Assembly (NCBI GenBank): GCA_016709385.1
Contig: JADJMW010000005.1
Span: forward strand, 1 to 64,000
Source of the DNA: Candidatus Rubrivivax defluviihabitans
Lineage (GTDB): Bacteria > Pseudomonadota > Gammaproteobacteria > Burkholderiales > Burkholderiaceae_C
Direction of reading: 5' to 3'
DNA length: 64,000 nt
In this document: positions 25,498 through 34,781 of the stretch, one piece after another
Position numbering within the stretch: the stretch's first letter is position 1
Layout: each line of letters begins with the position of its first letter
Notes under the pieces: generated by a model
Told to the model about the DNA's origin: nothing
The model's input: the letters and a program-made list of their open reading frames with translations, nothing else
Database searches by the model: none
Program-made: the position numbers and the translations under genes

Positions 25498-25910
25498 ACG
25501 AGATGCCCTTGATGACCCGCCATCCCACCACCCACAAGACACGAGTGCTCCCGGTCGCCATGGCAGCGGTCGCCATCGCATGCGGCACCGTTCAGCCCGC
25601 CGTTGCCGCAGCCATCGAGAGGATCGCCGTCAGCGAGATCAAGCCGCTGCTGATGCGCGCCGCGGAACAGGGCGTTGCCTACGGCGTCCTGGGTGGCACG
25701 GGCGCTGCCTACGTGCAGCGCAGGTTCGACACGACGAGCCCGATCGAGATCGACGTGCGGCGCCTGCGCGCCCTGCCCCAAGCCGGCTGCGGCCGCCTGG
25801 AAGTGACGACGCGCCAGCATGCCGTGCTGGTCGCTGGCCAACGCCAGAACCAGGAACTGGTCTACCAGCTGAGCTACTGCGCCGACGGGCGCTTTCCGGA
25901 GGAGCGATAG
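25494..25910 (+). CDS. Secreted hypothetical transfer-operon protein
   Basis: 138 residues if started at GTG 25494, which gives a 4-base GTGA overlap with traN; ATG 25503 is the alternative. A signal sequence (VLPVAMAAVAIACGTVQPAVAA) precedes a small domain with EIKPLLMRAAEQGVAYGVLGGTGAAYVQRRF and a C-terminus with two cysteines (AGCGRLEVTTRQH, LSYCADGRFPEER). I do not recognise the family. It is periplasmic by prediction and coupled to traN and traF. Confidence 0.6.
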   Translation: MNEMPLMTRHPTTHKTRVLPVAMAAVAIACGTVQPAVAAAIERIAVSEIKPLLMRAAEQGVAYGVLGGTGAAYVQRRFDTTSPIEIDVRRLRALPQAGCGRLEVTTRQHAVLVAGQRQNQELVYQLSYCADGRFPEER

Positions 25911-26804
25911 ATGCCCAGAGCGCTCCTCCGAAATTCACTCACCCAGCGTTTGGCCATCACGGCCGGTCTGGCGCTGGGCCTGTCGATGGTCTGCGGCGCA
26001 CAGGCCGCCCGAACCGCCCAGACGCTGGCCGACGACATCCCGGCAGTCGATCCCATGCCGCTTTCAGACGCGCCAGACGTGGCCATGACCTACTGGCGCC
26101 AGCACCGGGAAGGCTGGTTCTGGTACCGCGATCCGTTGCCGCCCAAACCCCGTCCGCCCTCGACCACCCCGAAGAAGCCCAAGGACCTGGCCGACTTCGA
26201 ATCCCTGCAACAGCGCCTGGAAGAACTCAAGCGGGTGGCGGTGATGAACCCGACCGACACCAACCTGCTGGCCTACATGCGCTTCCAGCGCATGGTGATG
26301 GACAAGTCCCAGGTGTTTGCCGACCGCTGGCAGCGCCTGGTCTGGAGCGCCCCCGATCTGGACTACGGCATGAGCGGGCGGCCGACCAACGCGATGGCGA
26401 TCAACGTCTTCGACGATCAGCAGCGCGACCGTGATGGCCAGACCGTGCGCAGCCTGGCAGCCACCCACGGGCTCATCTTCGTGTTTCGCAGCGACTGCCC
26501 CTTCTGCCACCGCTTCGCGCCCATCCTCAAGCGCTTCGAGCAGGACTACGGCATGACGGTGCTGGCCATCAGCCTGGACGGCGGCACCCTGCCCGACTAC
26601 CCCGACGCCCGCCCCGACAACGGCATGGCCGCACGGCTCAACGCCACCGCCGTGCCGGCGCTCTACCTCACGGCCCCGGCCCGACGCGAGATCCGCCCGG
26701 TGGGCTTCGGCCTGATGTCGATGTCCGATCTGCTGGAGCGCGTCGCCGCCCTGGCGCGCGACCGCACCGATGCCGCCACAAACCCAGGGAGGACCCTGCG
26801 ATGA
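25911..26804 (+). CDS. traF: TraF, thioredoxin-like F-type pilus assembly protein
   Basis: 297 residues with a signal (LAITAGLALGLSMVCGAQA). The N-terminal TraF motif EGWFWYRDP is followed by LQQRLEELKRVAVMNPTDTNLLAYMRFQ and a thioredoxin domain with a CPFC active site near residue 196. Many F-type TraF proteins lack the CxxC; here it is present, so it may be redox active together with DsbC. GGAGGAG precedes ATG 25911. Confidence 0.94.
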   Translation: MPRALLRNSLTQRLAITAGLALGLSMVCGAQAARTAQTLADDIPAVDPMPLSDAPDVAMTYWRQHREGWFWYRDPLPPKPRPPSTTPKKPKDLADFESLQQRLEELKRVAVMNPTDTNLLAYMRFQRMVMDKSQVFADRWQRLVWSAPDLDYGMSGRPTNAMAINVFDDQQRDRDGQTVRSLAATHGLIFVFRSDCPFCHRFAPILKRFEQDYGMTVLAISLDGGTLPDYPDARPDNGMAARLNATAVPALYLTAPARREIRPVGFGLMSMSDLLERVAALARDRTDAATNPGRTLR

Positions 26805-28258
26805 CCCCGCGATCCGTTCCCCTCACGCGCCGCCTGATCGTCGGCCTGTTGTCGGTGACCCTGGCGGTGACACCGATCGCCGCACTACCGGCCGATCTCA
26901 ACACCGAGATGCAATCGATGTTCAACGACCTCGGGGCGCTCGGCAACGTGACCAGCCCCGGCGCGTTCCGCGGCCAGGCGATGAACCTCTACACCGGCGG
27001 CAGCCTGATGATGCGCGCACCGGGGCGCAACTACCCATTGGTCAACGCCCAGTTGCCCAGCCTGCGCGCCGGCTGCGGCGGCATCGACATCTACGGCGGT
27101 GCGTTCTCGTTCATCAACAAGCAGCAGTTCATCGCCATGCTGCAGAACATCGGCTCCAACGCCGTGGGCTACGCCTTCAAGCTGGCCCTGCAGTCGATCT
27201 CGCCCGACATCGACAAACTGCTCACCGAGCTGCAGGACCAGATGAACAAGATCAACGCGATGAACATCAACTCCTGCGAAGCCGCGCAGGCGCTGGTGAA
27301 CGGCGTGGTGGGCGAATACGACAGCTCGGTGCAGAGCGGCTGCGCCAACATCTCGCAGTACCTGGGCAGCGTGTCCGATCGCGCCGAGGCGCGCATGACC
27401 TGCGCCACCAACGCGCCCGCGGTGGTCAAGACGGCCGCCAACTCCGCCGACCCGAACGTGCGCAACGCCACCTTCGTCAAAGGCAATGTCACCTGGCTCG
27501 CACTGAACCAGGTGGGCGGCAACATCAGCCTGCAGGAGCGCGAGCTGATCATGAGCCTGATCGGTACCGTCATCCTCACGCCGCCGGCCGACGACGGCAG
27601 CGGCGCCAGCCCGCGCTATGCCGAGCCCACCATCACCGGCCTGCGCGACCTGCTGCTCGGTCGTGCCGATTCGGCCGCGCAAGGCAACATCGATGTCGAC
27701 GTCTATGTCTGCGACGAACCCGCCGAGTGCATGAACCCGGTGCGCACCACGGTTTCGGTCAAGCCCTTCACGCAACTGGTGACCGAGCGGCTGCGCCGCA
27801 TGTCCGACAACATCGTCACGCGCAGCCCGCAGACCGCCGCCGACATCGGCTTCATCAACAACACCAGCGAGCCGGTCTACCGGATGCTGGCCGTGGCCAA
27901 CGCCGTGCCGGGCTCCGGCACCGCCGAGACGCTGATCGAGACCTACAAGGACGTCATCGCGCTCGACTACGCCGAGACCTTCCTCAGCCGCTCCCTCACC
28001 CAGGCCATGGGCGCCTTGTCGCAGGCCCTGCGCCGCAGCGAGGTCGAGCAGAAATACCTCGACCAGATTCGCAGCCACGCCCAGCAGGCCAGAGCCCAGC
28101 TCCTCGCGGAAAAGCAGACCGCCTACGCCAAGGTGCGCTCGGTATCGTCGATGACCCAGGACCTGCAGACCCTGGAGCGCCAGCTCTGGAGTGCCATGCC
28201 GCCGGCCGTGAAGGCGATGCTGGATTTCAGCGCCAACGCCGGCCCCCGCGGCTCCTGA
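26801..28258 (+). CDS. traH: TraH mating-pair protein
   Basis: 485 residues with a signal (LIVGLLSVTLAVTPIAALPA). TraH signatures include GGSLMMRAPGRNYPLVNAQLP, RAGCGGIDIYGGAFSFINK, and SCEAAQALVNGVVGEYDSSV. The C-terminal part is a coiled coil. It is a periplasmic pilus-assembly protein. The start overlaps traF by 4 bases. Confidence 0.95.
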   Translation: MTPRSVPLTRRLIVGLLSVTLAVTPIAALPADLNTEMQSMFNDLGALGNVTSPGAFRGQAMNLYTGGSLMMRAPGRNYPLVNAQLPSLRAGCGGIDIYGGAFSFINKQQFIAMLQNIGSNAVGYAFKLALQSISPDIDKLLTELQDQMNKINAMNINSCEAAQALVNGVVGEYDSSVQSGCANISQYLGSVSDRAEARMTCATNAPAVVKTAANSADPNVRNATFVKGNVTWLALNQVGGNISLQERELIMSLIGTVILTPPADDGSGASPRYAEPTITGLRDLLLGRADSAAQGNIDVDVYVCDEPAECMNPVRTTVSVKPFTQLVTERLRRMSDNIVTRSPQTAADIGFINNTSEPVYRMLAVANAVPGSGTAETLIETYKDVIALDYAETFLSRSLTQAMGALSQALRRSEVEQKYLDQIRSHAQQARAQLLAEKQTAYAKVRSVSSMTQDLQTLERQLWSAMPPAVKAMLDFSANAGPRGS

Positions 28259-28281
28259 CAACCCGCGCCGGCTGAGCACGG

Positions 28282-31224
28282 ATGTTCGAGATCTATGCCT
28301 ACGGCAATGTCGACACCCTGACCGGGGTCTTCAACGCAATCGCCGCCATCATGGGCGGCGCGGACTATTTCGGTTTGATCCAGACGGTGGCGATCACCGG
28401 CGTGCTGGTGGCCGCTTTCGCAGGGCTCTTCACGCCCGGGCGGTTCGCAGGCTGGGGTTGGTTCATCGGCTTCATGCTGGTCTACAACGCCATGTTCCTG
28501 CCCAAGGTCGATGTGGTGGTGGTCGACAAGCTGGGCAGCCAGCCGCCGGTGGCGGTGGGCAACGTGCCGATCGGTGTGGCCTTCTTCGGCCACTACACCA
28601 GCCGGGTTGGCGACGTCATGACCCGGTTCTTCGAGACGGCCTTCCAGGTGATCCCGGACACCAACGCCCAATTGCCGGCCGAGCTGGCGTACCAGAAGAA
28701 CGGCGTGATGTTCGGCAACCGGCTGATCCAGGCCTCGCGTGCGGCCACCATCGGCGACCCGCAACTGCGCACCGACCTGATCGCCTACGTCTACAACTGC
28801 ACCGTCTATGACCTGCAGGACGGCACCATCGACCCCGCCGCCTTCGCCCAGAGCACCGACATCTGGTCGCTGATGGGCAACCCCAACCCGGCACGCTTCT
28901 CGACCTGGGGCACACCGGTCCAGGTCGACACCTGCCCCAACGTCTACACCCAGCTCGCCAACCGACTGCCACCGGAAATCGCCAGAGCCCGCGCCCTGCT
29001 CGCGTTCCAGCTCAACCCCTCGATGGACCCAGCGCTGGCGCCAGGCGTGATCGATGGCCAGATCGAGCAGGCCTACACCAAGACCAAGATCGCCGTCGCG
29101 GCCCAGGGCGCCGCCGACCTGCTGCGCCAGAACATCATGATCAACCTGGTGCAGGACACCAACAGCCTGGCCGGGCTCAAGCTCAACGACCCCGCAGCGA
29201 CCATGCTCGCCACCGCCCGCGCCAACGCCACCGCATCCACCAACGCGTCCTTTCTGACGATGGGCCGCATCGCAGCCGAGGCGCTGCCCATGGTGCGCAA
29301 CGTGATCGAGGCGGTGGTCTACGCCGTCTTCCCCTTCGTCTTCCTGCTGTTCCTGCTGGCCCAGGGTCGCGGCCTGGCCATGGCCATCAAGAGCTTCGTG
29401 ATGAGCCTGGTGTGGATCCAGCTCTGGCCACCGCTCTATGCCATCCTGAACTACGTCGGCACGCTGGCCAGCGCCCGAAATCTCGCAGCGGCCGCCCGCA
29501 TGGGCTCGGGCGGCCAAGGCCTGACGCTGGACACCGCGGCCAGCATCTACCAAGGCGCCATCTCCGACCAGGCGATCGCCGGCTACATGGTGGTGTCGAT
29601 CCCCATCATCGCCACCGCCATCATCAAGGGTGGCGAAGTCGCCTTCCAGGCGGTGACCGCAACCAGCGCCATCCAGTCGGCAGCGTCGAGCGAAGCCGCC
29701 AACGCCACCAAAGGCCTGGTCACACAGAACGCGGTCTCGATGGACCAGCAGCAACTCGCGCCGACCCGAACCTCGGCCTTCATGTCCAGCACCACCGACG
29801 CCCGCGGCACCACCATCCAGGGCAGCGGCCCAGACGCCGGCGTGTTCCGCTACCAGGCCACGCTCAGCCGCCTGGCCAGCACCTTCACCGTCACCGAGCG
29901 CCAGGCCACCGCGGTGGGCGAGAGCGCTCGCGAGGCCGAGTCCTTCGCCACCACGCAGCGCGAAGCCATGCAGCGCAGCCAGGCCACCGCGCTGACCCAG
30001 GCGCTGGGCATCCAGGACAGCTACGAGAAATCCCAGCAACGCACCGGCGCCACCAGCACCTCCGAGGGCGGCTCGACCTCGAGCCAGTTCCAGGCGATGA
30101 GCACGGTCGCCAAAGAGGTGAATCGTCGACTCGGGTTGAACGAAGACTCAACCGTTGGAAAGAGCGTGGCGGCAGCGGCATCGATCGGTGCGAAGATCCC
30201 GCTCACGGAGATCGGTGCCGAAGCCAAGGCGGAGGGTCGGTCTGTCGACCAGCAACGCCTGCTGAGCGCCTACGACTACGCCCGCAAGGCCGCTGAAAGC
30301 GCTCAGATCTCGGACGCCAGTGCCCTGGTTAAGGACTTCCGATCGTCCGACGCCTACCAGTGGGCTCGAGGCAACCGCACCAGCGCCACCGCCGGCTACG
30401 ACTCGTCGTCGCGCGAAGCCAGCGAACGGCAATCCTCAAGCGACAGCGCCTATGGCCGTGCCAAGGAACTGGCGCGCACCGCGCAGTTCATGCGCGAATG
30501 GGGCAGCGGCACCCAGACCGACTTCACCAACTACGCGGCCCAGCGACTGGCCGAGCGCGGCCTCCTGCGCGAAGAAGACCCAATCAAGATGCAGCGGGCA
30601 GTGGCCGAGATCGCGTACTCGTACGCCCGTGGCGGCAGCGCCGCCAGCGGCTACGTCCCCACCGACAGCCCGCTCGGCCCCAGCCAACCACTTCCCGAGG
30701 CGATGGGCTGGTCGTCCCCATTGCGTGACCAGTACGACAGCCAGGTCCGTGGTGCAGACGGCAGCGCGATCACCGACCAAGCCAATCGCAATGACGCCGA
30801 AATCCGAGCCCGTCAATCCGGGGCGCGTGTGCAGCCGAGCAAGGCGGTCGGAAACGACGTGTCAGGCCGGGTCAAGCAGGGCCAGCGGGACGCAGCAGGC
30901 GCCATCGAGAAGGGGCGCCGTCAGGTGTCGGAGGACGCCGGCACGCTCAGCGAAAACTACAGCGCCACCGTGCGCGCCGGCAAGGTCAGCCCGAACCACG
31001 GTGGCAACCGGGCGGTCTGGGACACGGTCGGCGCCAATGCCGGCACCCCCGAGATCGGCACCCCGCCCAAGCACACACCCATCGGTGAGTGGCACTTCAA
31101 CAAGGAAGGTGTGCCTGTGGCCGGCCCAGCGCCGAGTGATCCAACCTCGAGCCCAGGCGGCCGGGCTGCTGGCGGACCCGCCTCACCCGGGAAATCGCCC
31201 CGCGGCGCGTCGGGCGAATGGTGA
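28282..31224 (+). CDS. traG: TraG, mating-pair stabilisation / entry exclusion partner
   Basis: 980 residues. The N-terminal half is polytopic, with helices near 25-55, 60-75, 345-375, 380-400 and 430-450, and contains MFEIYAYGNVDTLTGVFNAIAAIMG, a TraG hallmark. The C-terminal half (about 500-980) is a long hydrophilic Ala/Ser/Gln-rich, coiled-coil-like periplasmic region. In F and SXT the C-terminal part crosses to the recipient and is recognised by exclusion proteins. It is the last gene of the transfer operon; no Eex/TraS-like gene follows. Confidence 0.94.
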   Translation: MFEIYAYGNVDTLTGVFNAIAAIMGGADYFGLIQTVAITGVLVAAFAGLFTPGRFAGWGWFIGFMLVYNAMFLPKVDVVVVDKLGSQPPVAVGNVPIGVAFFGHYTSRVGDVMTRFFETAFQVIPDTNAQLPAELAYQKNGVMFGNRLIQASRAATIGDPQLRTDLIAYVYNCTVYDLQDGTIDPAAFAQSTDIWSLMGNPNPARFSTWGTPVQVDTCPNVYTQLANRLPPEIARARALLAFQLNPSMDPALAPGVIDGQIEQAYTKTKIAVAAQGAADLLRQNIMINLVQDTNSLAGLKLNDPAATMLATARANATASTNASFLTMGRIAAEALPMVRNVIEAVVYAVFPFVFLLFLLAQGRGLAMAIKSFVMSLVWIQLWPPLYAILNYVGTLASARNLAAAARMGSGGQGLTLDTAASIYQGAISDQAIAGYMVVSIPIIATAIIKGGEVAFQAVTATSAIQSAASSEAANATKGLVTQNAVSMDQQQLAPTRTSAFMSSTTDARGTTIQGSGPDAGVFRYQATLSRLASTFTVTERQATAVGESAREAESFATTQREAMQRSQATALTQALGIQDSYEKSQQRTGATSTSEGGSTSSQFQAMSTVAKEVNRRLGLNEDSTVGKSVAAAASIGAKIPLTEIGAEAKAEGRSVDQQRLLSAYDYARKAAESAQISDASALVKDFRSSDAYQWARGNRTSATAGYDSSSREASERQSSSDSAYGRAKELARTAQFMREWGSGTQTDFTNYAAQRLAERGLLREEDPIKMQRAVAEIAYSYARGGSAASGYVPTDSPLGPSQPLPEAMGWSSPLRDQYDSQVRGADGSAITDQANRNDAEIRARQSGARVQPSKAVGNDVSGRVKQGQRDAAGAIEKGRRQVSEDAGTLSENYSATVRAGKVSPNHGGNRAVWDTVGANAGTPEIGTPPKHTPIGEWHFNKEGVPVAGPAPSDPTSSPGGRAAGGPASPGKSPRGASGEW

Positions 31225-31235
31225 GAAGCCGGAAT

Positions 31236-31499
31236 TCAATCGTCGTGAGCGGCCCCGATTTCCAAGCTTCCGAGTCCGTTGCTGGTCAGGTAGCCCGGGC
31301 GATCGTCCACACACTTGAACGACTTGCCACTTGAACCCGGATCGCCTCGCGCCTCCATGCTGTCATTAGCCACGCCATCGGACTCATCGAGCCTTGCAGC
31401 ATCCGTCAAGGGAATCGACAGCGCTGCGTGCAACTGCGTCCTCAAAGCCAATGCCGCGTCGAGTATGGGTTTCAACATTTCCCGCATGATCCTCAGCAT
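31236..31499 (-). CDS. Small hypothetical ORF between traG and the BREX remnants
   Basis: An 87-residue frame on the minus strand (LRIMREMLKPILDAALALRTQLHAALSIPLTDA, then a polar C-terminus). It faces traG and lies downstream of the decayed BREX terminal genes. Composition is acceptable but there is no clear ribosome binding site and no recognised family. It may be part of the same decay zone. The rest of 31.22-31.56 kb shows nothing else. Confidence 0.3.
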   Translation of the reverse strand: MLRIMREMLKPILDAALALRTQLHAALSIPLTDAARLDESDGVANDSMEARGDPGSSGKSFKCVDDRPGYLTSNGLGSLEIGAAHDD

Positions 31500-31559
31500 A
31501 CCCTTTCACTCCCAGTTGAACAGCACAGGGGCAGCATGAAGTCGACCGCGGCGTCACTC

Positions 31560-32097
31560 TCATAGCGCACTGCGCAGCGCGACGGACTGGTTGCTCGCGC
31601 CTTCCGATCTCACCTTCAGCGTCTGGCTGTTCGACATCACATAGCCGAGCGGCCGGTCGAGCGCGAACGGGTAGATAACTGCCAATGATTGCAGGGTCGC
31701 CAACGCGATGGCCTTTTGCTGGTAGCGCAGTGCAGACTCAACCAACCATGCCACCATCTTGTCGTTTTTCAGGCTCCTGGCCTGGCCTGCAGCCGGACCA
31801 GTCGTTTGCCCTTCTCCACACGCTCGATCGTTCCCCAGTTCGCTTGCGTCTGAGTCACAGCCTGTGTCGCGCGCTTTGTCACCTACGGTCGCCATAAACC
31901 TCACTGATGCGGCGGTGGATTTCTGACACCGCGAAATTGCCCTGGATCGACGTTAGGCGCCCAGTGAACTCAGCCACTTTAGCAGTAGCCAGTATTGGCA
32001 CTGCCAGTATGCCTCCTCGATACTGCCTATGTGTGAGTATCCCGGCGAGCCATCTGGTTGAATGCAGAAGATCAGTTACTTCTTCGCAAGTCAACAA
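31560..32097 (-). pseudogene. Decayed, 5'-truncated tandem copy of the BREX terminal gene
   Basis: Fragments in three frames, read on the minus strand, follow the C-terminal two-thirds of the gene just upstream. First, 32097-31879: LATAKVAEFTGRLTSIQGNFAVSEIHRRISEVYGDR, compared with VAELVGRL and EIHRREEQYGER in the other copy. Then a +1 frame through about 31790: VTKRATQAVTQTQANWGTIERV. Then 31790-31560: WLVESALRYQQ, YPFALDRPLGYVMSNSQTLKVRSEGASNQ, compared with WLVESIVRAT and FPFSFDLPLAYLVANSDTLELRMEGANQQ. The N-terminal 90 or so residues are missing. At least two indels separate the frames, so this copy cannot make the full product. Confidence 0.7.
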
Positions 32098-32781
32098 TCT
32101 GCTGATTTGCCCCCTCCATTCTCAACTCCAGTGTGTCGCTGTTGGCTACTAGGTAGGCTAGCGGCAAATCAAAACTGAACGGGAAAACCAACGGATTCGA
32201 GTTAATGCTCTCAAGGGACACAGGTTTGTTCGTGGCCCTAACTATCGACTCCACCAGCCACAACGAAGGCTCCGCTGTTGATAGAGTTCTTTTGTCGATC
32301 GGAATTAGTCGGTTTTCGTCCTCTTGCCTACGAACAACGGACCAATCCACCAGTGTTTGAATGACTGCCTCGCAACCTTTACGTTATGTCGTTCTCCGTA
32401 TTGCTCCTCGCGGCGATGTATTTCAGGCCGCAGGAATCGACGAAGGCGACCAACCAATTCCGCGACTTTCGAAAAAAATGGATAATTTGCAACGACAGCA
32501 CCCCATGCAAATATCAATTGCGTTTCAACTGAAGATGCGGATTGCGCGAAACTAATTCCACGATCCATGAATTCCTTGAGTTCGCCCCGCGGCTCCAGGC
32601 AGAGTACCTTTAGTTTTGTTCGTGTCTTTATTCGAGCTTCTCTACCCAGGCCAGCGTTGTCGAGAAACTGTTCCAACTGGCTTTGGTCAATTTGACCGGC
32701 CTGACCTTCAGCGCTTCCAGAAATCCATTCGAGTCGAAATGAATCTATCGAAGGCAATTGTTGGAGGTTCGTCGGTTTCAT
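32072..32781 (-). pseudogene. BREX terminal small protein (BrxE-like), broken by one frameshift
   Basis: The frame from ATG 32781 encodes IDSFRLEWISG, FAWGAVVANYPFFSKVAELVGRLRRFL and EIHRREEQYGERHNVKVARQ, then runs into an early stop at 32305. A second frame resumes at about 32364 with VIQTLVDWSVVRRQEDENRL, WLVESIVRAT and a C-terminus ending at 32072. Adding one base near 32364 joins the two into one protein of about 235 residues. The pattern (AWG..ANYPFF, GRL, GER, VDW.V) resembles small proteins encoded at the ends of BREX operons; I cannot say whether BrxE or BrxA is the better name. It overlaps pglZ by 4 bases, so it is the distal gene of the BREX operon. Confidence 0.65.
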
Positions 32782-34781
32782 TGTTTTCGCTTCTCATCAA
32801 AAATTCTTACAAAAGGCACCAACAGCTCTTCGACCGAGATGCCGCCATGGACGACGGCCGGTTCTCCTTGTTGCATGAAGGCCGCGCGTCCACCTGCAAA
32901 TAAGGTCATGAAGTTCGCCGGTAGTCCAGCGACATCAAGACGGTAGGTGTTCGGATTCGCGGCCGCCGACTCGGCCACCAGGGTCTCGCTGCGGTAAGTC
33001 CGGACGCGCTCACCACGCAGCTCCGGGGTCACCCCCTGGTTGGGCCGCCCCTGGCCAACCGCTTCCACATTGCCGTGGTCGGCGGTCAGGTAGACGTGGA
33101 AGCCTTTGTCGAGCAGCAGCGCGAACAGTTGATCGACGAAGCCGCTCTCACACCAGCTTTCGATCTGGGCGGCGATGCCGCGCTTGCCCAACACGGCGCC
33201 GTGCACGATCTCATCGACCGTGTCGACCACCATGCCCGCAACCCTGATCGATGGCGCTGAAATGGCCGCACCCAGTTCTGCCAGCTGATCCGCTCGCTTG
33301 ATGCCCTTGCGGTACATGACCTCATTGGCGCGCAGACCCTGGTCTTGCCAAAACCGCGACCACTGCGTCGGCTCCGGCGAGGTGGACTCGATCGTGTCGG
33401 CGAACTCTCGCGGCTTGAGTCCGGAGAACAGCGCCTGCCGGGATACCGATGTCAGCGTCGGAAGCCAGGCAAAGCACGCGCTTTCCTCGAATCCGAGCTT
33501 GGGGGCTCGCTTGGCGAGGGCTTCGCGGATCTGCACCCATTGGTCCACGGCCAGTCCGTCGAACACCAGCAGGGCAATCTTGGCCTCGCCAGCACCGCGC
33601 CGCATCGAAAGATAGCGCGGCACGTGGTGCACCATGACCGGCCCTTTGGCGACTGGCAACGAAGGCAGGTCGGCATAGTGCTTGGTCACCCATTGCCGCA
33701 GACGCTCGTCGGTGGTGGCTTGCAGCTCTGCAATGGCGGCTTTCAGCCCCTCGGCGCGCACCGTGTCCAAGGCGTGAAACCTGGCAAGCACCTCGCCGAA
33801 CCGGCGGGACAGGTTGGCCCAGTCGCGGTAGGACGATTCCAGCGTTGGCAGCGACTGAAGAATGCCTTTGATGCCCTCGGCGACCAGGTTCCTCAGCGCG
33901 AGCGGATCCTGGACGATGCCCACCTTCGCCCAGTCAGGGATGCTGACAGCAGCGCCCTGAACGGCAAGCGGGTGAAGCAGGCCGTCGAGGAACATCGAGT
34001 CGACAAGCGCCCGAACATCCGGATGCTCAAACGGCACGTTGGCCTTGGCTAAGAAATCGGCCGGCGTGGGTTCACCCGTTCGCGTGCCCGTCAACCCAAG
34101 GCGTGACAGGTAGCGGTACCAAGCGTCCTGCACGACCCGCAGCAATGTGCTCTTCGACGCGAACAGCTCGCTGATCGGTAGATCCTTGAACGCCGCGTGC
34201 TCACCGAGCACGTGCCCAACGTGGTCTGCCAGAACCAGCGGCAGACCGGAATCGCGGTAGTGCAACCGCAGCAACTCTCGCCACAGGTCCTCAGGCCGCG
34301 AAATCAGGTGCGGGCTGATCTTGAAGATGTGGGTCAGGACGAACTCTTTGGTCGCGGACTCGCCCAGGGCCTGCGATGCATGCTTCGCCTGCGCTGCGAA
34401 CAGCGCGTCATGGTTCTCTGCGCCGATCTGTCGAACGACGGGATAGCTGAGCCTGGGGAACAGGTTGGCAAGGCTCAGGCTCACCCGGCGTGCTTGCTTA
34501 AGGTAGTCCCAGGGCAAATCGCTGACGTTGGTGCCACGCAGGTGCAACACCAGGGCCTTGGCAGGTGCTGCTTCACCACGGTCCCATGCGCTGCGGTACC
34601 GATCCTCATACTCGGCGCGGAACGCGACCGAGTCCTCGAACGGCAGCACATCGAAACCACGTTCTCGCAGGCCGGACAGCACCTGCTCATCCAGCAGCAC
34701 ATCGTCAGGGTCGGCGGCGATCCACAGGCGAGACAGGTCTGCCGGAAACTCCTTGAGGATGCGATCAATCCACGGGCTCAT
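32778..34781 (-). CDS. pglZ: BREX-3 phosphatase-domain protein PglZ
   Basis: 667 residues. The C-terminal PglZ alkaline-phosphatase-superfamily domain is visible from about residue 365: AKIALLVFDGLAVDQW (metal-binding Asp), FAWLPTLTSVSRQALFSGLKPREF (Thr/Ser nucleophile region), and VYLTADHGNVEAVGQG (Asp-His metal ligands). The N-terminal part has helical repeats usual in BREX-3 PglZ. It is a core component of every BREX system. It overlaps brxHII by 4 bases and appears intact. Confidence 0.92.
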   Translation of the reverse strand: MSPWIDRILKEFPADLSRLWIAADPDDVLLDEQVLSGLRERGFDVLPFEDSVAFRAEYEDRYRSAWDRGEAAPAKALVLHLRGTNVSDLPWDYLKQARRVSLSLANLFPRLSYPVVRQIGAENHDALFAAQAKHASQALGESATKEFVLTHIFKISPHLISRPEDLWRELLRLHYRDSGLPLVLADHVGHVLGEHAAFKDLPISELFASKSTLLRVVQDAWYRYLSRLGLTGTRTGEPTPADFLAKANVPFEHPDVRALVDSMFLDGLLHPLAVQGAAVSIPDWAKVGIVQDPLALRNLVAEGIKGILQSLPTLESSYRDWANLSRRFGEVLARFHALDTVRAEGLKAAIAELQATTDERLRQWVTKHYADLPSLPVAKGPVMVHHVPRYLSMRRGAGEAKIALLVFDGLAVDQWVQIREALAKRAPKLGFEESACFAWLPTLTSVSRQALFSGLKPREFADTIESTSPEPTQWSRFWQDQGLRANEVMYRKGIKRADQLAELGAAISAPSIRVAGMVVDTVDEIVHGAVLGKRGIAAQIESWCESGFVDQLFALLLDKGFHVYLTADHGNVEAVGQGRPNQGVTPELRGERVRTYRSETLVAESAAANPNTYRLDVAGLPANFMTLFAGGRAAFMQQGEPAVVHGGISVEELLVPFVRIFDEKRKQ

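Noticed and set aside
26885..30039. Minus-strand frames of 464 and 638 residues opposite traH and traG
   Set aside because: Val/Gly/His-rich antisense frames without domains; traH and traG are unambiguous on the other strand.
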